A stretch of DNA of 20,455 nucleotides from a virus, in IMG/VR virus record IMGVR_UViG_3300025168_000877, positions 1-20,455 of that record; one strand, 5' to 3'. This document shows, one piece after another, positions 14,142 through 20,455 of this stretch. Below the pieces are notes generated by a model that saw nothing but the letters and a program-made list of their open reading frames with translations, was not told where the DNA came from and made no database searches. A program made the translations under genes and the position numbers. Numbering within the stretch: the first letter of the stretch is position 1; each line of letters begins with the position of its first letter.

Positions 14142-15371
14142 ATGTCACTCAACCTTACAAACACGGGCAACACCGCACCGACCCGGTCCATGATGGACTC
14201 GGCTCTGGGTTCGCCCACAGATCGTGACCTTGCTCTCAAGGTCTTCTCTGGCGCAGTGCTCGACGCATTCCGTCAGCGCACCGTTTTCTTCGATCGCAAG
14301 AATGAGTTTATGGCCATGAAGCAGCTCGATGGTGGGCACATGGCACAGTGGCCCATCCTCGGCGAAGACATCGAAGTGTACAACGTCGGCAACTGGAACG
14401 TCGACGGTGATGGCACCTCGTTCGAGAACGCTGCAGACGTTGGACCCGAAGGCGGACTCACTGCCGGATACCACAACCCTGGTGATTTCATCGAAGGTCG
14501 AAAGATCAAGATGAGTGAAGCCACGGTACGTGTCGACGACATGCTCGTCGCTGCAATCGACGTCCCGTTCATCGACCTAGATTTGTCTCATTTCGAGGTT
14601 TTGGCCCCTTTTGCTACCAAAATCGGACGCAGTCTCGCCATCGATAATGATCGCAAGATTGCAACGATCGCACGCAAGGCGGCTCTTGATGGCGGCGAAA
14701 CCGGGATCTACCCTGGTGGCTCCTCTGTCATCCGCAACGCTGCGGCTACCGTCACTGGTACCTACGCCGACAGCCAGACTGGCTCCGGCAAGTTCCGCGA
14801 TGACTGCGCAGAGCTGGCACAAAAGATGGACGACAACTTCGTGCCCGAAGAAAATCGGGTGCTCTTCGTCACTCCATACATTCGGCGCATCCTCCGCCAC
14901 GAGGCGACGCTGTGGGGCACCGCTGAAGTTGCTGCCTCCGCCGGAGCTGTTGCTGCTGGGTACGGTCCCGCCGGCAACCCTTACTCGAAGGACACAAGTT
15001 CAGATCCTTGGGATCTCAACTCGCGTACCATCGGGATGCTGGAAGGTTTCAAGCTCGTAGTTACCAACTCGCTTCCCGGCGACTGGGCTACTGAAACCAA
15101 TGGCCGCTACAACCTGATCGACTCCAACCTGGCGAAGTACGACTTCGACTGTGATGGCGCCACATCAGCAAAGGCACGCCCCGCTGCAATCGCACTCTGC
15201 GGTGCCAGCGAAGGCAACGCTGCCATGGGCATGGTCCAGGCTGGCGGGCTCAGCACGGTGGTAGAAGATGACCACCGCCGCAACGTGAAGTTCCTCAAAT
15301 CTCAGATGCTTGTCGGCTATGACATCCTGTCACCCTGGTGCGCAGGAATGATCGGTTGCTACGGTAGTTGA
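14142..15371 (+). CDS. major capsid protein (T7 gp10-like)
   Basis: Main shell protein, 409 aa. ATG at 14142 with GGGAG nine bases upstream; an in-frame ATG at 14133 touches that site and is less likely. T7 gp10-like features: LALKVFSGAVLDAFRQRTVF, the MAQWPILGE strand, EGRKIKMSEATVRVDDMLVA as the E-loop/P-domain strand, SLAIDNDRKIATIARKAA as the spine helix, and VLFVTPYIRRIL. The C-terminal region ends with LSPWCAGMIGCYGS. A Gly/Asp/Asn-rich insert at residues ~85-120 probably faces outward. No slippery sequence or second-frame extension for a 10B-like form is evident. It is preceded by hairpins and followed by a terminator, so it may be a separately controlled, abundant message. Confidence 0.92.
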   Translation: MSLNLTNTGNTAPTRSMMDSALGSPTDRDLALKVFSGAVLDAFRQRTVFFDRKNEFMAMKQLDGGHMAQWPILGEDIEVYNVGNWNVDGDGTSFENAADVGPEGGLTAGYHNPGDFIEGRKIKMSEATVRVDDMLVAAIDVPFIDLDLSHFEVLAPFATKIGRSLAIDNDRKIATIARKAALDGGETGIYPGGSSVIRNAAATVTGTYADSQTGSGKFRDDCAELAQKMDDNFVPEENRVLFVTPYIRRILRHEATLWGTAEVAASAGAVAAGYGPAGNPYSKDTSSDPWDLNSRTIGMLEGFKLVVTNSLPGDWATETNGRYNLIDSNLAKYDFDCDGATSAKARPAAIALCGASEGNAAMGMVQAGGLSTVVEDDHRRNVKFLKSQMLVGYDILSPWCAGMIGCYGS

Positions 15372-15385
15372 TCTGAAAACAAGTA

Positions 15386-15430
15386 GCACATGGGGGCAGG
15401 GGCCGCTTCGGCCCTTGCCCCACCTTGTGC
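15386..15430 (+). terminator. strong terminator-like hairpin after the capsid gene
   Basis: A 13-bp stem (GGGGCAGGGGCCG at 15393-15405, CGGCCCTTGCCCC at 15409-15421, one G-U pair) closes a 3-nt loop. An outer GCACA/TGTGC pair extends it to 15386-15430. CTTTGGG follows, only a short T run. It starts 15 nt after the capsid stop, the same place as T-phi of T7, which stops about most of the phage polymerase transcripts there and sets capsid above tail expression. Structure is seen; function is inferred. Confidence 0.7.
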
Positions 15431-15444
15431 TTTGGGATTACATA

Positions 15445-15651
15445 ATGACCAAGCAAACTGGATCGAACGTCGTGCGGCTATCCGTTCGGGATTGGGTTGG
15501 CATCGGCGGTGTACTCGCCACGATCTTGAGCGCCTTCTTCATGGGGACTCTGTCGATCGAGCGTAGATTGACAGAAGTCATTGTCAGACAACAGCAACTC
15601 GAAGTCCGCTTGGAGCGAGTTGAAGAACACATGGACAGGAGAATCGAGTAA
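15445..15651 (+). CDS. small membrane protein with coiled coil (68 aa)
   Basis: One hydrophobic segment (WVGIGGVLATILSAFFMGTLSI, residues ~17-38) follows a short polar N-terminus, and the remaining ~30 residues form a charged coiled coil (VRQQQLEVRLERVEEHM). This layout is seen in small phage holin-like or spanin-like proteins, but nothing decides between lysis and virion roles. The start has only a weak ribosome binding site (GGGA) and lies just after the terminator hairpin. Its stop overlaps the next start (TAATG). Confidence 0.7.
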   Translation: MTKQTGSNVVRLSVRDWVGIGGVLATILSAFFMGTLSIERRLTEVIVRQQQLEVRLERVEEHMDRRIE

Positions 15652-16187
15652 TGGCATACGGCGTAGAAGCCTTCATCCTTCGCACTGCAAAGCGTGAATG
15701 GACTCGGGCGTATTCATCAGACACTTTGGATGGGCAAGCAGTTGTATCCAAAGCAGTCTCAACAACGAGCCCGACACAGGACGGTTCTGGAACTATCGAT
15801 TGTGCGAACAGCAATGTCGCAAAGATCATCGTGTCCGGGAACGGAACTGAGAACAACAAAATCATCACACGGCTGTGGACTATCTCGAGGACACTCAGTG
15901 CCAACGGGACTCCATTGTTCATTCCGACATATGTGTGCAAGCTCACCTGGACTCTCGGAACCCTTGCTGGTACCGGCACGACAGATGTCCCTGCAGCATT
16001 CAAGTTCTGCGACACAGTGCAGCTCGACCAGGGCGACACCAGCATTCGACTGATTACTGACACCGAGAACAACGCGGCATCAGTTACGATCGATCTGGAA
16101 GGTGCTCAGTTCCTATACGTTGGGTTCGATGAGACTGGCATCACGCCGATCGAAACCGGATACAACGCACTCGTGAGCTTGTTCTGA
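15651..16187 (+). CDS. hypothetical virion-like beta-rich protein (178 aa)
   Basis: AGGAGA lies eight bases before the ATG, and the start overlaps the previous stop. The protein is rich in Thr, Asn, Ser and Gly with alternating hydrophobic strands (NKIITRLWTISRTLS, SVTIDLEGAQFLYVGFDE), no helices of note and no membrane segment. This composition is typical of phage head-decoration, tail or fibre proteins, and the genes around it are structural. No family recognised. Length is too short for a T7 tail-fibre. Confidence 0.7.
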   Translation: MAYGVEAFILRTAKREWTRAYSSDTLDGQAVVSKAVSTTSPTQDGSGTIDCANSNVAKIIVSGNGTENNKIITRLWTISRTLSANGTPLFIPTYVCKLTWTLGTLAGTGTTDVPAAFKFCDTVQLDQGDTSIRLITDTENNAASVTIDLEGAQFLYVGFDETGITPIETGYNALVSLF

Positions 16188-16194
16188 GTCCCAC

Positions 16195-18468
16195 ATGTGG
16201 CATCCATACGCGGACTTGCTTCGCCAGTATCGCATGATTGCCTGCTATCACCGAACCGAACTCGAGCCAATCAATGGGATCACATGGCTAGCCAATGATG
16301 CCTTCGGCGACTGGCGGCACGAGATGACGGCTGTCGGGCCGATGGGCATGCTTGTGAATCTGGAGGACGATATTCTTGTTGAACTCGGTGGCGCAGCAAA
16401 CTCGACTGCAGTCAATCATCTCAACAAATATCGTAGCTTCACATACGAAACAGATCGATCGGTTTCACAAGGAGGGCCAGCCGTGCATCGGCGAGGTCTT
16501 GGCGACTGGGGTGCCCCGACCGTGTTCTGGAACAACGGCAGCACATGCTCCGTTGTATCCCCCACTATTTCCCAGCTCCAGGCAGATCCTAATACGCCCC
16601 TGTGGGCCTACACCAATCCGCTCAGGCTGGAAGATGCTCCGAGCAACAACAAGCTGTCCGTGTCTCTCTGGTACAAACTGACTGATACAGGGCTCGTGCT
16701 TGATGAAGATGGCGATGGGTCAATCGACGCGTCGTCATTCAACGGAAGAATGTTTGAGCTCAAGAACTTCACCAGCACCAATGGCAATCCAACGGCGCCA
16801 GCAGATCGTTGGTATTTATACTTGGACTTGGACTACGCGAGAGACGCCTCAAGCAACAACGCATGCGTCACGATTGAAGCAACGCTCACAAACAAGCCTG
16901 AGTCCTTGGGCAGTGGGTCAGCCACTGCTATAGCCGAGACTGACCTTCGCGGTGCAACACTTACGAACAACGACTGGCACCATGTCGTCGTGACCGTCGA
17001 CGCCGGCAAGCTGCTGATATATTGCGACAGCAAGTTCTCAGATGTCACCAGTGCAACAGGCGCCGACATCCCCACCAACTGGCACCCTAGATGTCGGATC
17101 AATAGATCATTCGACGGCGGGTCATTCGATGGCATTTCGAAGATTGCCTATGGGCCTGTCGCAGTCTACAACTGCGTACTCAGCCAGTGGGACGTATACC
17201 GACTCTGGGCATCGATGCGACGCCCGCTCGACATGGCCGTTGAGGGGTTGATGTACAGAGTTCCGGGTGCAGATGGACCCCAGCAGAACCCACCTTCACC
17301 TGATCCAGGATGGTCTATTCGAGGGCCAAACCCCGGCGGCTGGGAAGTCGACGGACTCCTGGGCGACACTCACACGTTCACTGGACGGCGGGCCGAATAC
17401 CGAGGCGACAACCGATGGATCGAAATGCGGCAGTCGTACCGATGGTACGCCAACTACAGTTGGCACGTGACCAAGTTCCGTGGCCGCGATGACTTTGAGC
17501 AGAAGATATACAACGCAGATGGTGCCGCTGTAGCGGCCTGGGATGGGTGCATTCAAAATCCGCACCGCACCTTTGCTACTACCAATCCAGCTGCCGTCAA
17601 CAACAACTTCTTCTTCGACTACCAGAAGTACCACATTGGATTTCACCTTGATCAGTCCAACGAAACCAACCGTGGAATGTTCATGGTCCTGGGCCTGCAA
17701 CACCACGCTCACTGGGAACCCGGACTCGGAAGTCCTGCGGCTGATGACCATCGCCAAGGGCCAGTCACTTGGTTCGACAACTGGGCTGATGCCGGCGGCT
17801 TGAACTATCCGCTTGCGCTCAATCTATGCAACGGCACCACCTTCAGTGATGGCGGTGGTACACAAGTTCACCGTGGAATCAAGTTCACATACGACCCTGA
17901 CGATGGCTGGGGGATGAACTACACCGGGCATGGCGGAACAATCGCAACAGCAGACTTGGATGTCACCATAGCCTCAAACATCAAGATGGTTCCAAACTTG
18001 TACAACACTGTCGTAATGGGCTCGGGCAAGACTTGTCGAGTTATTCGACAGGGGTACAACACTCGATCCGGCGTGATGAAGCCAAGCCTGCACGAGAATG
18101 ATGACGTCTTCAACAATGGAAACCAAACATTGCCAGTGGATTCTCCGACTTCTCGTCAAGAGGAGTTCCATCAATACCTCGAAACCAGCACACTGCGGAA
18201 CACCCCAGGCTTGCCGGTCGAGTACGGAGCTGCAGATGAGCCGACCACGTACGACGTTGGTCAAGACGGCGACCTAGTGGCCGACAGGAAAGCGTACGAC
18301 TTTGATCGAGTCGGACCAATAGCCTGGATGATGTCTGAAGTTCCACAAGGAACTCACGAGCGAGTCGTCAGGCTACTGCAAGGCCAGCACACGATGCGAA
18401 GCCGGCCAGGGCTACGGTCCCCGCTTCGCCATGTACATCTGACTGCACCGACGAGGGTGACGAAATGA
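16195..18468 (+). CDS. large LamG/concanavalin-like domain protein, candidate receptor-binding protein
   Basis: A 757-aa protein starting 7 nt after the previous stop; no strong ribosome binding site, so coupling or a slightly later start is possible. Residues ~150-330 fit a Laminin-G-3/ConA-like jelly roll: KLSVSLWYKL, then DWHHVVVTVDAGKLLIYCDSK around W261, and AVYNCVLSQWDVYRLW at the end. Within it is DEDGDGSID (170-178), an EF-hand-like calcium loop. Residues ~345-700 hold Trp/Tyr/Asn-rich beta segments of unknown fold, possibly a second carbohydrate-binding or spike part. Such proteins in podoviruses usually bind host surface sugars. Neighbouring structural genes support a virion role; enzymatic activity is not shown. 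Confidence 0.7.
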   Translation: MWHPYADLLRQYRMIACYHRTELEPINGITWLANDAFGDWRHEMTAVGPMGMLVNLEDDILVELGGAANSTAVNHLNKYRSFTYETDRSVSQGGPAVHRRGLGDWGAPTVFWNNGSTCSVVSPTISQLQADPNTPLWAYTNPLRLEDAPSNNKLSVSLWYKLTDTGLVLDEDGDGSIDASSFNGRMFELKNFTSTNGNPTAPADRWYLYLDLDYARDASSNNACVTIEATLTNKPESLGSGSATAIAETDLRGATLTNNDWHHVVVTVDAGKLLIYCDSKFSDVTSATGADIPTNWHPRCRINRSFDGGSFDGISKIAYGPVAVYNCVLSQWDVYRLWASMRRPLDMAVEGLMYRVPGADGPQQNPPSPDPGWSIRGPNPGGWEVDGLLGDTHTFTGRRAEYRGDNRWIEMRQSYRWYANYSWHVTKFRGRDDFEQKIYNADGAAVAAWDGCIQNPHRTFATTNPAAVNNNFFFDYQKYHIGFHLDQSNETNRGMFMVLGLQHHAHWEPGLGSPAADDHRQGPVTWFDNWADAGGLNYPLALNLCNGTTFSDGGGTQVHRGIKFTYDPDDGWGMNYTGHGGTIATADLDVTIASNIKMVPNLYNTVVMGSGKTCRVIRQGYNTRSGVMKPSLHENDDVFNNGNQTLPVDSPTSRQEEFHQYLETSTLRNTPGLPVEYGAADEPTTYDVGQDGDLVADRKAYDFDRVGPIAWMMSEVPQGTHERVVRLLQGQHTMRSRPGLRSPLRHVHLTAPTRVTK

Positions 18469-18854
18469 CCATAAAGATGATCGCAGTGATTGCGGTGCTC
18501 ACCATCACCACTGGGTGCATGAGTACACACAAGGGCATGACTTCCCCACCACCAGGCATGAGCGTCACGGATTGGCAGCATGCCAAGCAGGCCGTGGGCG
18601 CCCTAGACCTATTGAGCTGGCTCGGTGGCATCTGCATCCTGGGCGGCGTCGCGGCCATGGTGATCACCAGGGGAGCCCTGGGATTCCGTGCCCTGGGCGT
18701 TGGACTCGGCCTCGTCATCTTGAACTACACGATCGCCCGCTACGCGGATTGGATCTTCATTCCTGTACTCGCTGCTTCTGCGGCGATCTCCCTGGCATAC
18801 GCCTACCGGGTCGTCCGGCAGGCCATTCTCAAGAAGAAAGAAGCAACGTCATGA
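18465..18854 (+). CDS. lipoprotein-like membrane protein with three TM segments (129 aa)
   Basis: ATGA overlap with the previous stop. A signal peptide of the lipoprotein type is visible: K4, a hydrophobic run, then TITTGC with Cys18 as the candidate lipidated residue (T at -3 is less common than L). After a Pro-rich linker there are three hydrophobic segments at about 48-68, 72-91 and 95-117, ending in basic ILKKKEATS. A lipidated polytopic protein of this size is unusual for a phage. A holin-like lysis role or superinfection exclusion are both possible. Confidence 0.7.
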   Translation: MTIKMIAVIAVLTITTGCMSTHKGMTSPPPGMSVTDWQHAKQAVGALDLLSWLGGICILGGVAAMVITRGALGFRALGVGLGLVILNYTIARYADWIFIPVLAASAAISLAYAYRVVRQAILKKKEATS

Positions 18855-18967
18855 CAAGCATTCTCGGCACTTTGTGGTTTGTTCTTCTCGTCGGAGCCGT
18901 GAGCTTCGTCGCAGGCGCCGTGCTTCGGCCTTGGGTCATGAAGGTATTGCCAGGAGCTCGCGACTAA
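18851..18967 (+). CDS. 38-aa single-TM membrane peptide
   Basis: A very short ORF coupled by ATGA to the gene before and by TAATG to the gene after, which argues that it is translated. Residues 4-26 are one hydrophobic segment (ILGTLWFVLLVGAVSFVAGA), followed by a basic tail with RPWVMK. No family recognised. It resembles the tiny holin/antiholin-like or lysis-accessory peptides found in many phages. Confidence 0.6.
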   Translation: MTSILGTLWFVLLVGAVSFVAGAVLRPWVMKVLPGARD

Positions 18968-19158
18968 TGGGTGCCGAGGTCTACGTTGCTGCTTTCATTG
19001 GCGCGGTGGTTGGCTTGCTCATCAAGTCACCAGGCACTAACAGAACACTGGCGAACCAAACTCGAGAAGCCTTCGATTCTGGCCTTGTGGCCGGACGAAA
19101 GGTCGCCATCCAGATGTACGAAGCATTCCTCGATATTGAACAAAGGGACTCCAAATGA
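18967..19158 (+). CDS. small protein with N-terminal membrane anchor (63 aa)
   Basis: The ATG overlaps the preceding stop, with AGGAG ten bases upstream. Residues 3-19 are hydrophobic (AEVYVAAFIGAVVGLLI) and act as a likely anchor or uncleaved signal; the remaining ~44 residues are polar and helical (NRTLANQTREAFDSGLVAGR, ending EQRDSK). The layout (one TM plus a soluble helix) is compatible with an inner-membrane spanin, but the helix is short. Third of three consecutive membrane genes. Confidence 0.65.
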   Translation: MGAEVYVAAFIGAVVGLLIKSPGTNRTLANQTREAFDSGLVAGRKVAIQMYEAFLDIEQRDSK

Positions 19159-19889
19159 GCGAGCTGCAAGTCAACACTGTCGCACCATTCTCTGGCGACG
19201 TCGTCACCGCAAAGTGTGACCTCACGCTGGACGCGAGCGGTGCCGGCAGCGGAAACATTGTCGTGCCTGGCACGGCAAACACTGGAGCACTGACTGCAGC
19301 AAGCGTGACCAGCTCCGGCGGCGTCGCGGCTGGTGGAGCAATCTCGGGAGCAACGACAATCGCCTGCTCAAGCACAGCCTCTCTGGCTGAAGCAACGATG
19401 TCCGGCAACCTCAATATCGGATCAGGCAACTTCACAGTCGCCGCTTCTGATGGTGACACAGTAGTCGCTGGGTCTCTCACTGCTGGCTCGGTCACCAGTG
19501 CAGGTCAAGGATCATTCGCCTCACTGCTAGTCGGCGGGACTGCTGTTGGCACCAGCGTGATTGTCGGAGCCTGGTACGGGACTGCCACCGTCCAATGCGT
19601 CGACAATGGGTCAGGCGGAGTCACTTGGTCATTCACTGCAGTGGCTGAGACTAGGTCATATGGCGGAATATCAGGCGCCCTGTCTGGCGGCATCATCACA
19701 GTCACCGGGATCAATCAGTCGGACACAAACTACATTCCGCTGGTCACAGGCCCGAACTGCACGATCGGTGCCAAGAACGCGACAAACTTCACACTCACTG
19801 CAGCTGGCGTCGCGATAGCTGACGCCGGAAACACTGGCACCACTTACAGCGACACAGTTCACATCGGACTGCTGATCTTGGATCTCTGA
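19155..19889 (+). CDS. low-complexity fibre-like structural protein (244 aa)
   Basis: AAAGGGA six bases before an ATG that overlaps the previous stop. The N-terminus (SELQVNTVAPFSGDVV) resembles the heads of phage fibre proteins that begin with a VNT-x-x-x-x-SG strand. Residues ~35-130 are imperfect repeats of Gly/Ala/Ser/Thr (LTAASVTSSGG, LTAGSVTSAGQG) as in trimeric beta-helical shafts. The C-terminal ~100 residues are a more compact beta domain ending HIGLLILDL. It lies directly before the tail tube gene. Likely part of a tail fibre or spike; receptor not predictable. Confidence 0.65.
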   Translation: MSELQVNTVAPFSGDVVTAKCDLTLDASGAGSGNIVVPGTANTGALTAASVTSSGGVAAGGAISGATTIACSSTASLAEATMSGNLNIGSGNFTVAASDGDTVVAGSLTAGSVTSAGQGSFASLLVGGTAVGTSVIVGAWYGTATVQCVDNGSGGVTWSFTAVAETRSYGGISGALSGGIITVTGINQSDTNYIPLVTGPNCTIGAKNATNFTLTAAGVAIADAGNTGTTYSDTVHIGLLILDL

Positions 19890-19891
19890 AC

Positions 19892-20455
19892 ATGCCAACA
19901 AAACTCGAAGCAGTCAACCTCGTTCTACGTCGCCTGGGCAAGACCCCTGTCACAGGGCTCGACACGACCGGCACCTCTACCCATGCACATGTTGAGAGAA
20001 CTCTTGATGATGCTCTGGAACAGATCCAGCAGGAGGGCTGGTGGTGGAACACAAAGTACGATGTAGAGGCGACAGCCGATGGCACTGGGAAGATAAACGT
20101 GAACCAAGTAGAGCCTCTGGGTACTAGCCCCGAGACCTACGCCACGATCTATCACCTGGATGCCATGAACAGCGAAGGAATGAACGTCACCAAGCGTGGC
20201 GCCTACCTGTGGGATGTTGAGAACAACGTCTATCTGACCGCGACAACCAAAGTGATGTACACATATGAACGGCCTTGGACCGAGATCCCTCACGCATTTC
20301 AGAAGTGGGCGATCACGCAGGCTGCGTTCAACTTCAACCGATACTTCCTGGGCAAGGGAAGCAATGACAGCGGCATCGTCGTGGAACTCGGCGAGGTTCG
20401 TCGACAGGCAATGCGAGAAGAAATACAGGACTCCAATGTGAACGTCCTGAACACA
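19892..20455 (+). CDS. tail tubular protein A (T7 gp11-like), 3' end outside window
   Basis: Open from ATG 19892 to the last base, 188 codons with no stop, so the gene is cut by the window edge. T7 gp11 is 196 aa, so little is missing. It matches the family pattern: AVNLVLRRLGKTPV near the start, ALEQIQQEGWWWNT, KRGAYLWDVENNVYLT, EIPHAFQKWAITQAAFNF, then EVRRQAMREEIQ and NVNVLN. The protein forms the ring below the portal that joins head and tail. It starts 2 nt after the previous stop, so it is probably expressed with it. Gene 12 (tail tubular protein B) would be expected next. Confidence 0.88.
   Translation, partial: MPTKLEAVNLVLRRLGKTPVTGLDTTGTSTHAHVERTLDDALEQIQQEGWWWNTKYDVEATADGTGKINVNQVEPLGTSPETYATIYHLDAMNSEGMNVTKRGAYLWDVENNVYLTATTKVMYTYERPWTEIPHAFQKWAITQAAFNFNRYFLGKGSNDSGIVVELGEVRRQAMREEIQDSNVNVLNT

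Noticed and set aside
15330-15371. Programmed -1 frameshift at the end of the capsid gene, as for T7 10A/10B
   Set aside because: No slippery heptamer is visible and the following spacer is filled by the terminator hairpin, leaving no long second-frame extension.
1-20455. CRISPR arrays, insertion sequences, rRNA and tRNA genes
   Set aside because: No regularly spaced repeats, no transposase motifs and no cloverleaf-like segment with a T-arm and anticodon arm was found by reading; the T-arm-like palindrome at 1943-1966 lacks the other arms.

Overview
This window looks like most of the left and middle of a temperate T7-like podovirus genome, either a prophage or a phage with an integrase. All convincing genes lie on the + strand and are packed almost without gaps. 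The diagnostic set is a single-subunit T7-type RNA polymerase, a T7 gp8-like portal, a gp9-like scaffold, a gp10-like capsid and a gp11-like tail tube protein, in T7 order. A tyrosine recombinase sits at the left end. Its C-terminal active-site region (N-D-L-R in place of H-x-L-R, then HVV-x-AWMGHS and KHYLSV) resembles the integrases abundant in Planctomycetes. A planctomycete host is therefore my best inference, but it is not proven.

Layout. Positions 1-600 are GC-rich and different in character. They hold a short zinc-ribbon-like reading frame behind a near-perfect Shine-Dalgarno sequence, then the C-terminal remnant of an XF1762-family gene in another frame. Positions 595-834 are non-coding, with a 21-nt alternating purine/pyrimidine tract, a good sigma70-type promoter and repeats that could be operators. 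The integrase follows (835-2085), then an overlapping 48-codon ORF (2066-2212).

The early/replication block (2205-7716) contains a putative single-strand annealing protein ending in an SSB-like acidic tip, a Gam/Gp157-like nuclease inhibitor, a helix-turn-helix plus zinc protein, an SF2 DEAH helicase, two small conserved ORFs, a stand-alone TOPRIM primase and a DUF1064-type PD-(D/E)XK nuclease. It runs directly into the RNA polymerase (7713-10139). Nearly every junction is an ATGA, TGATG or short overlap, so the block is probably one translationally coupled transcript. No DNA polymerase and no DnaB/gp4-type helicase is visible here.

The virion block starts after the polymerase: three small ORFs, portal, scaffold and a 138-aa protein. 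A 185-nt spacer with three hairpins follows, then the capsid, a strong terminator-like hairpin placed as T-phi is in T7, a small membrane protein, an unknown structural-looking protein and a large LamG-type protein that may bind the receptor. Next come three consecutive small membrane proteins (the first a lipoprotein), a low-complexity fibre-like protein and the start of the tail tube gene, which is cut by the window end.

The most interesting signals are a dense cluster of GCCACA/TGTGGC motifs at 2130-2843 that crosses reading frames, the recombination-heavy replication module without a polymerase, the SSB-like tail, the hairpins flanking the capsid gene and the small-membrane-protein cassette.
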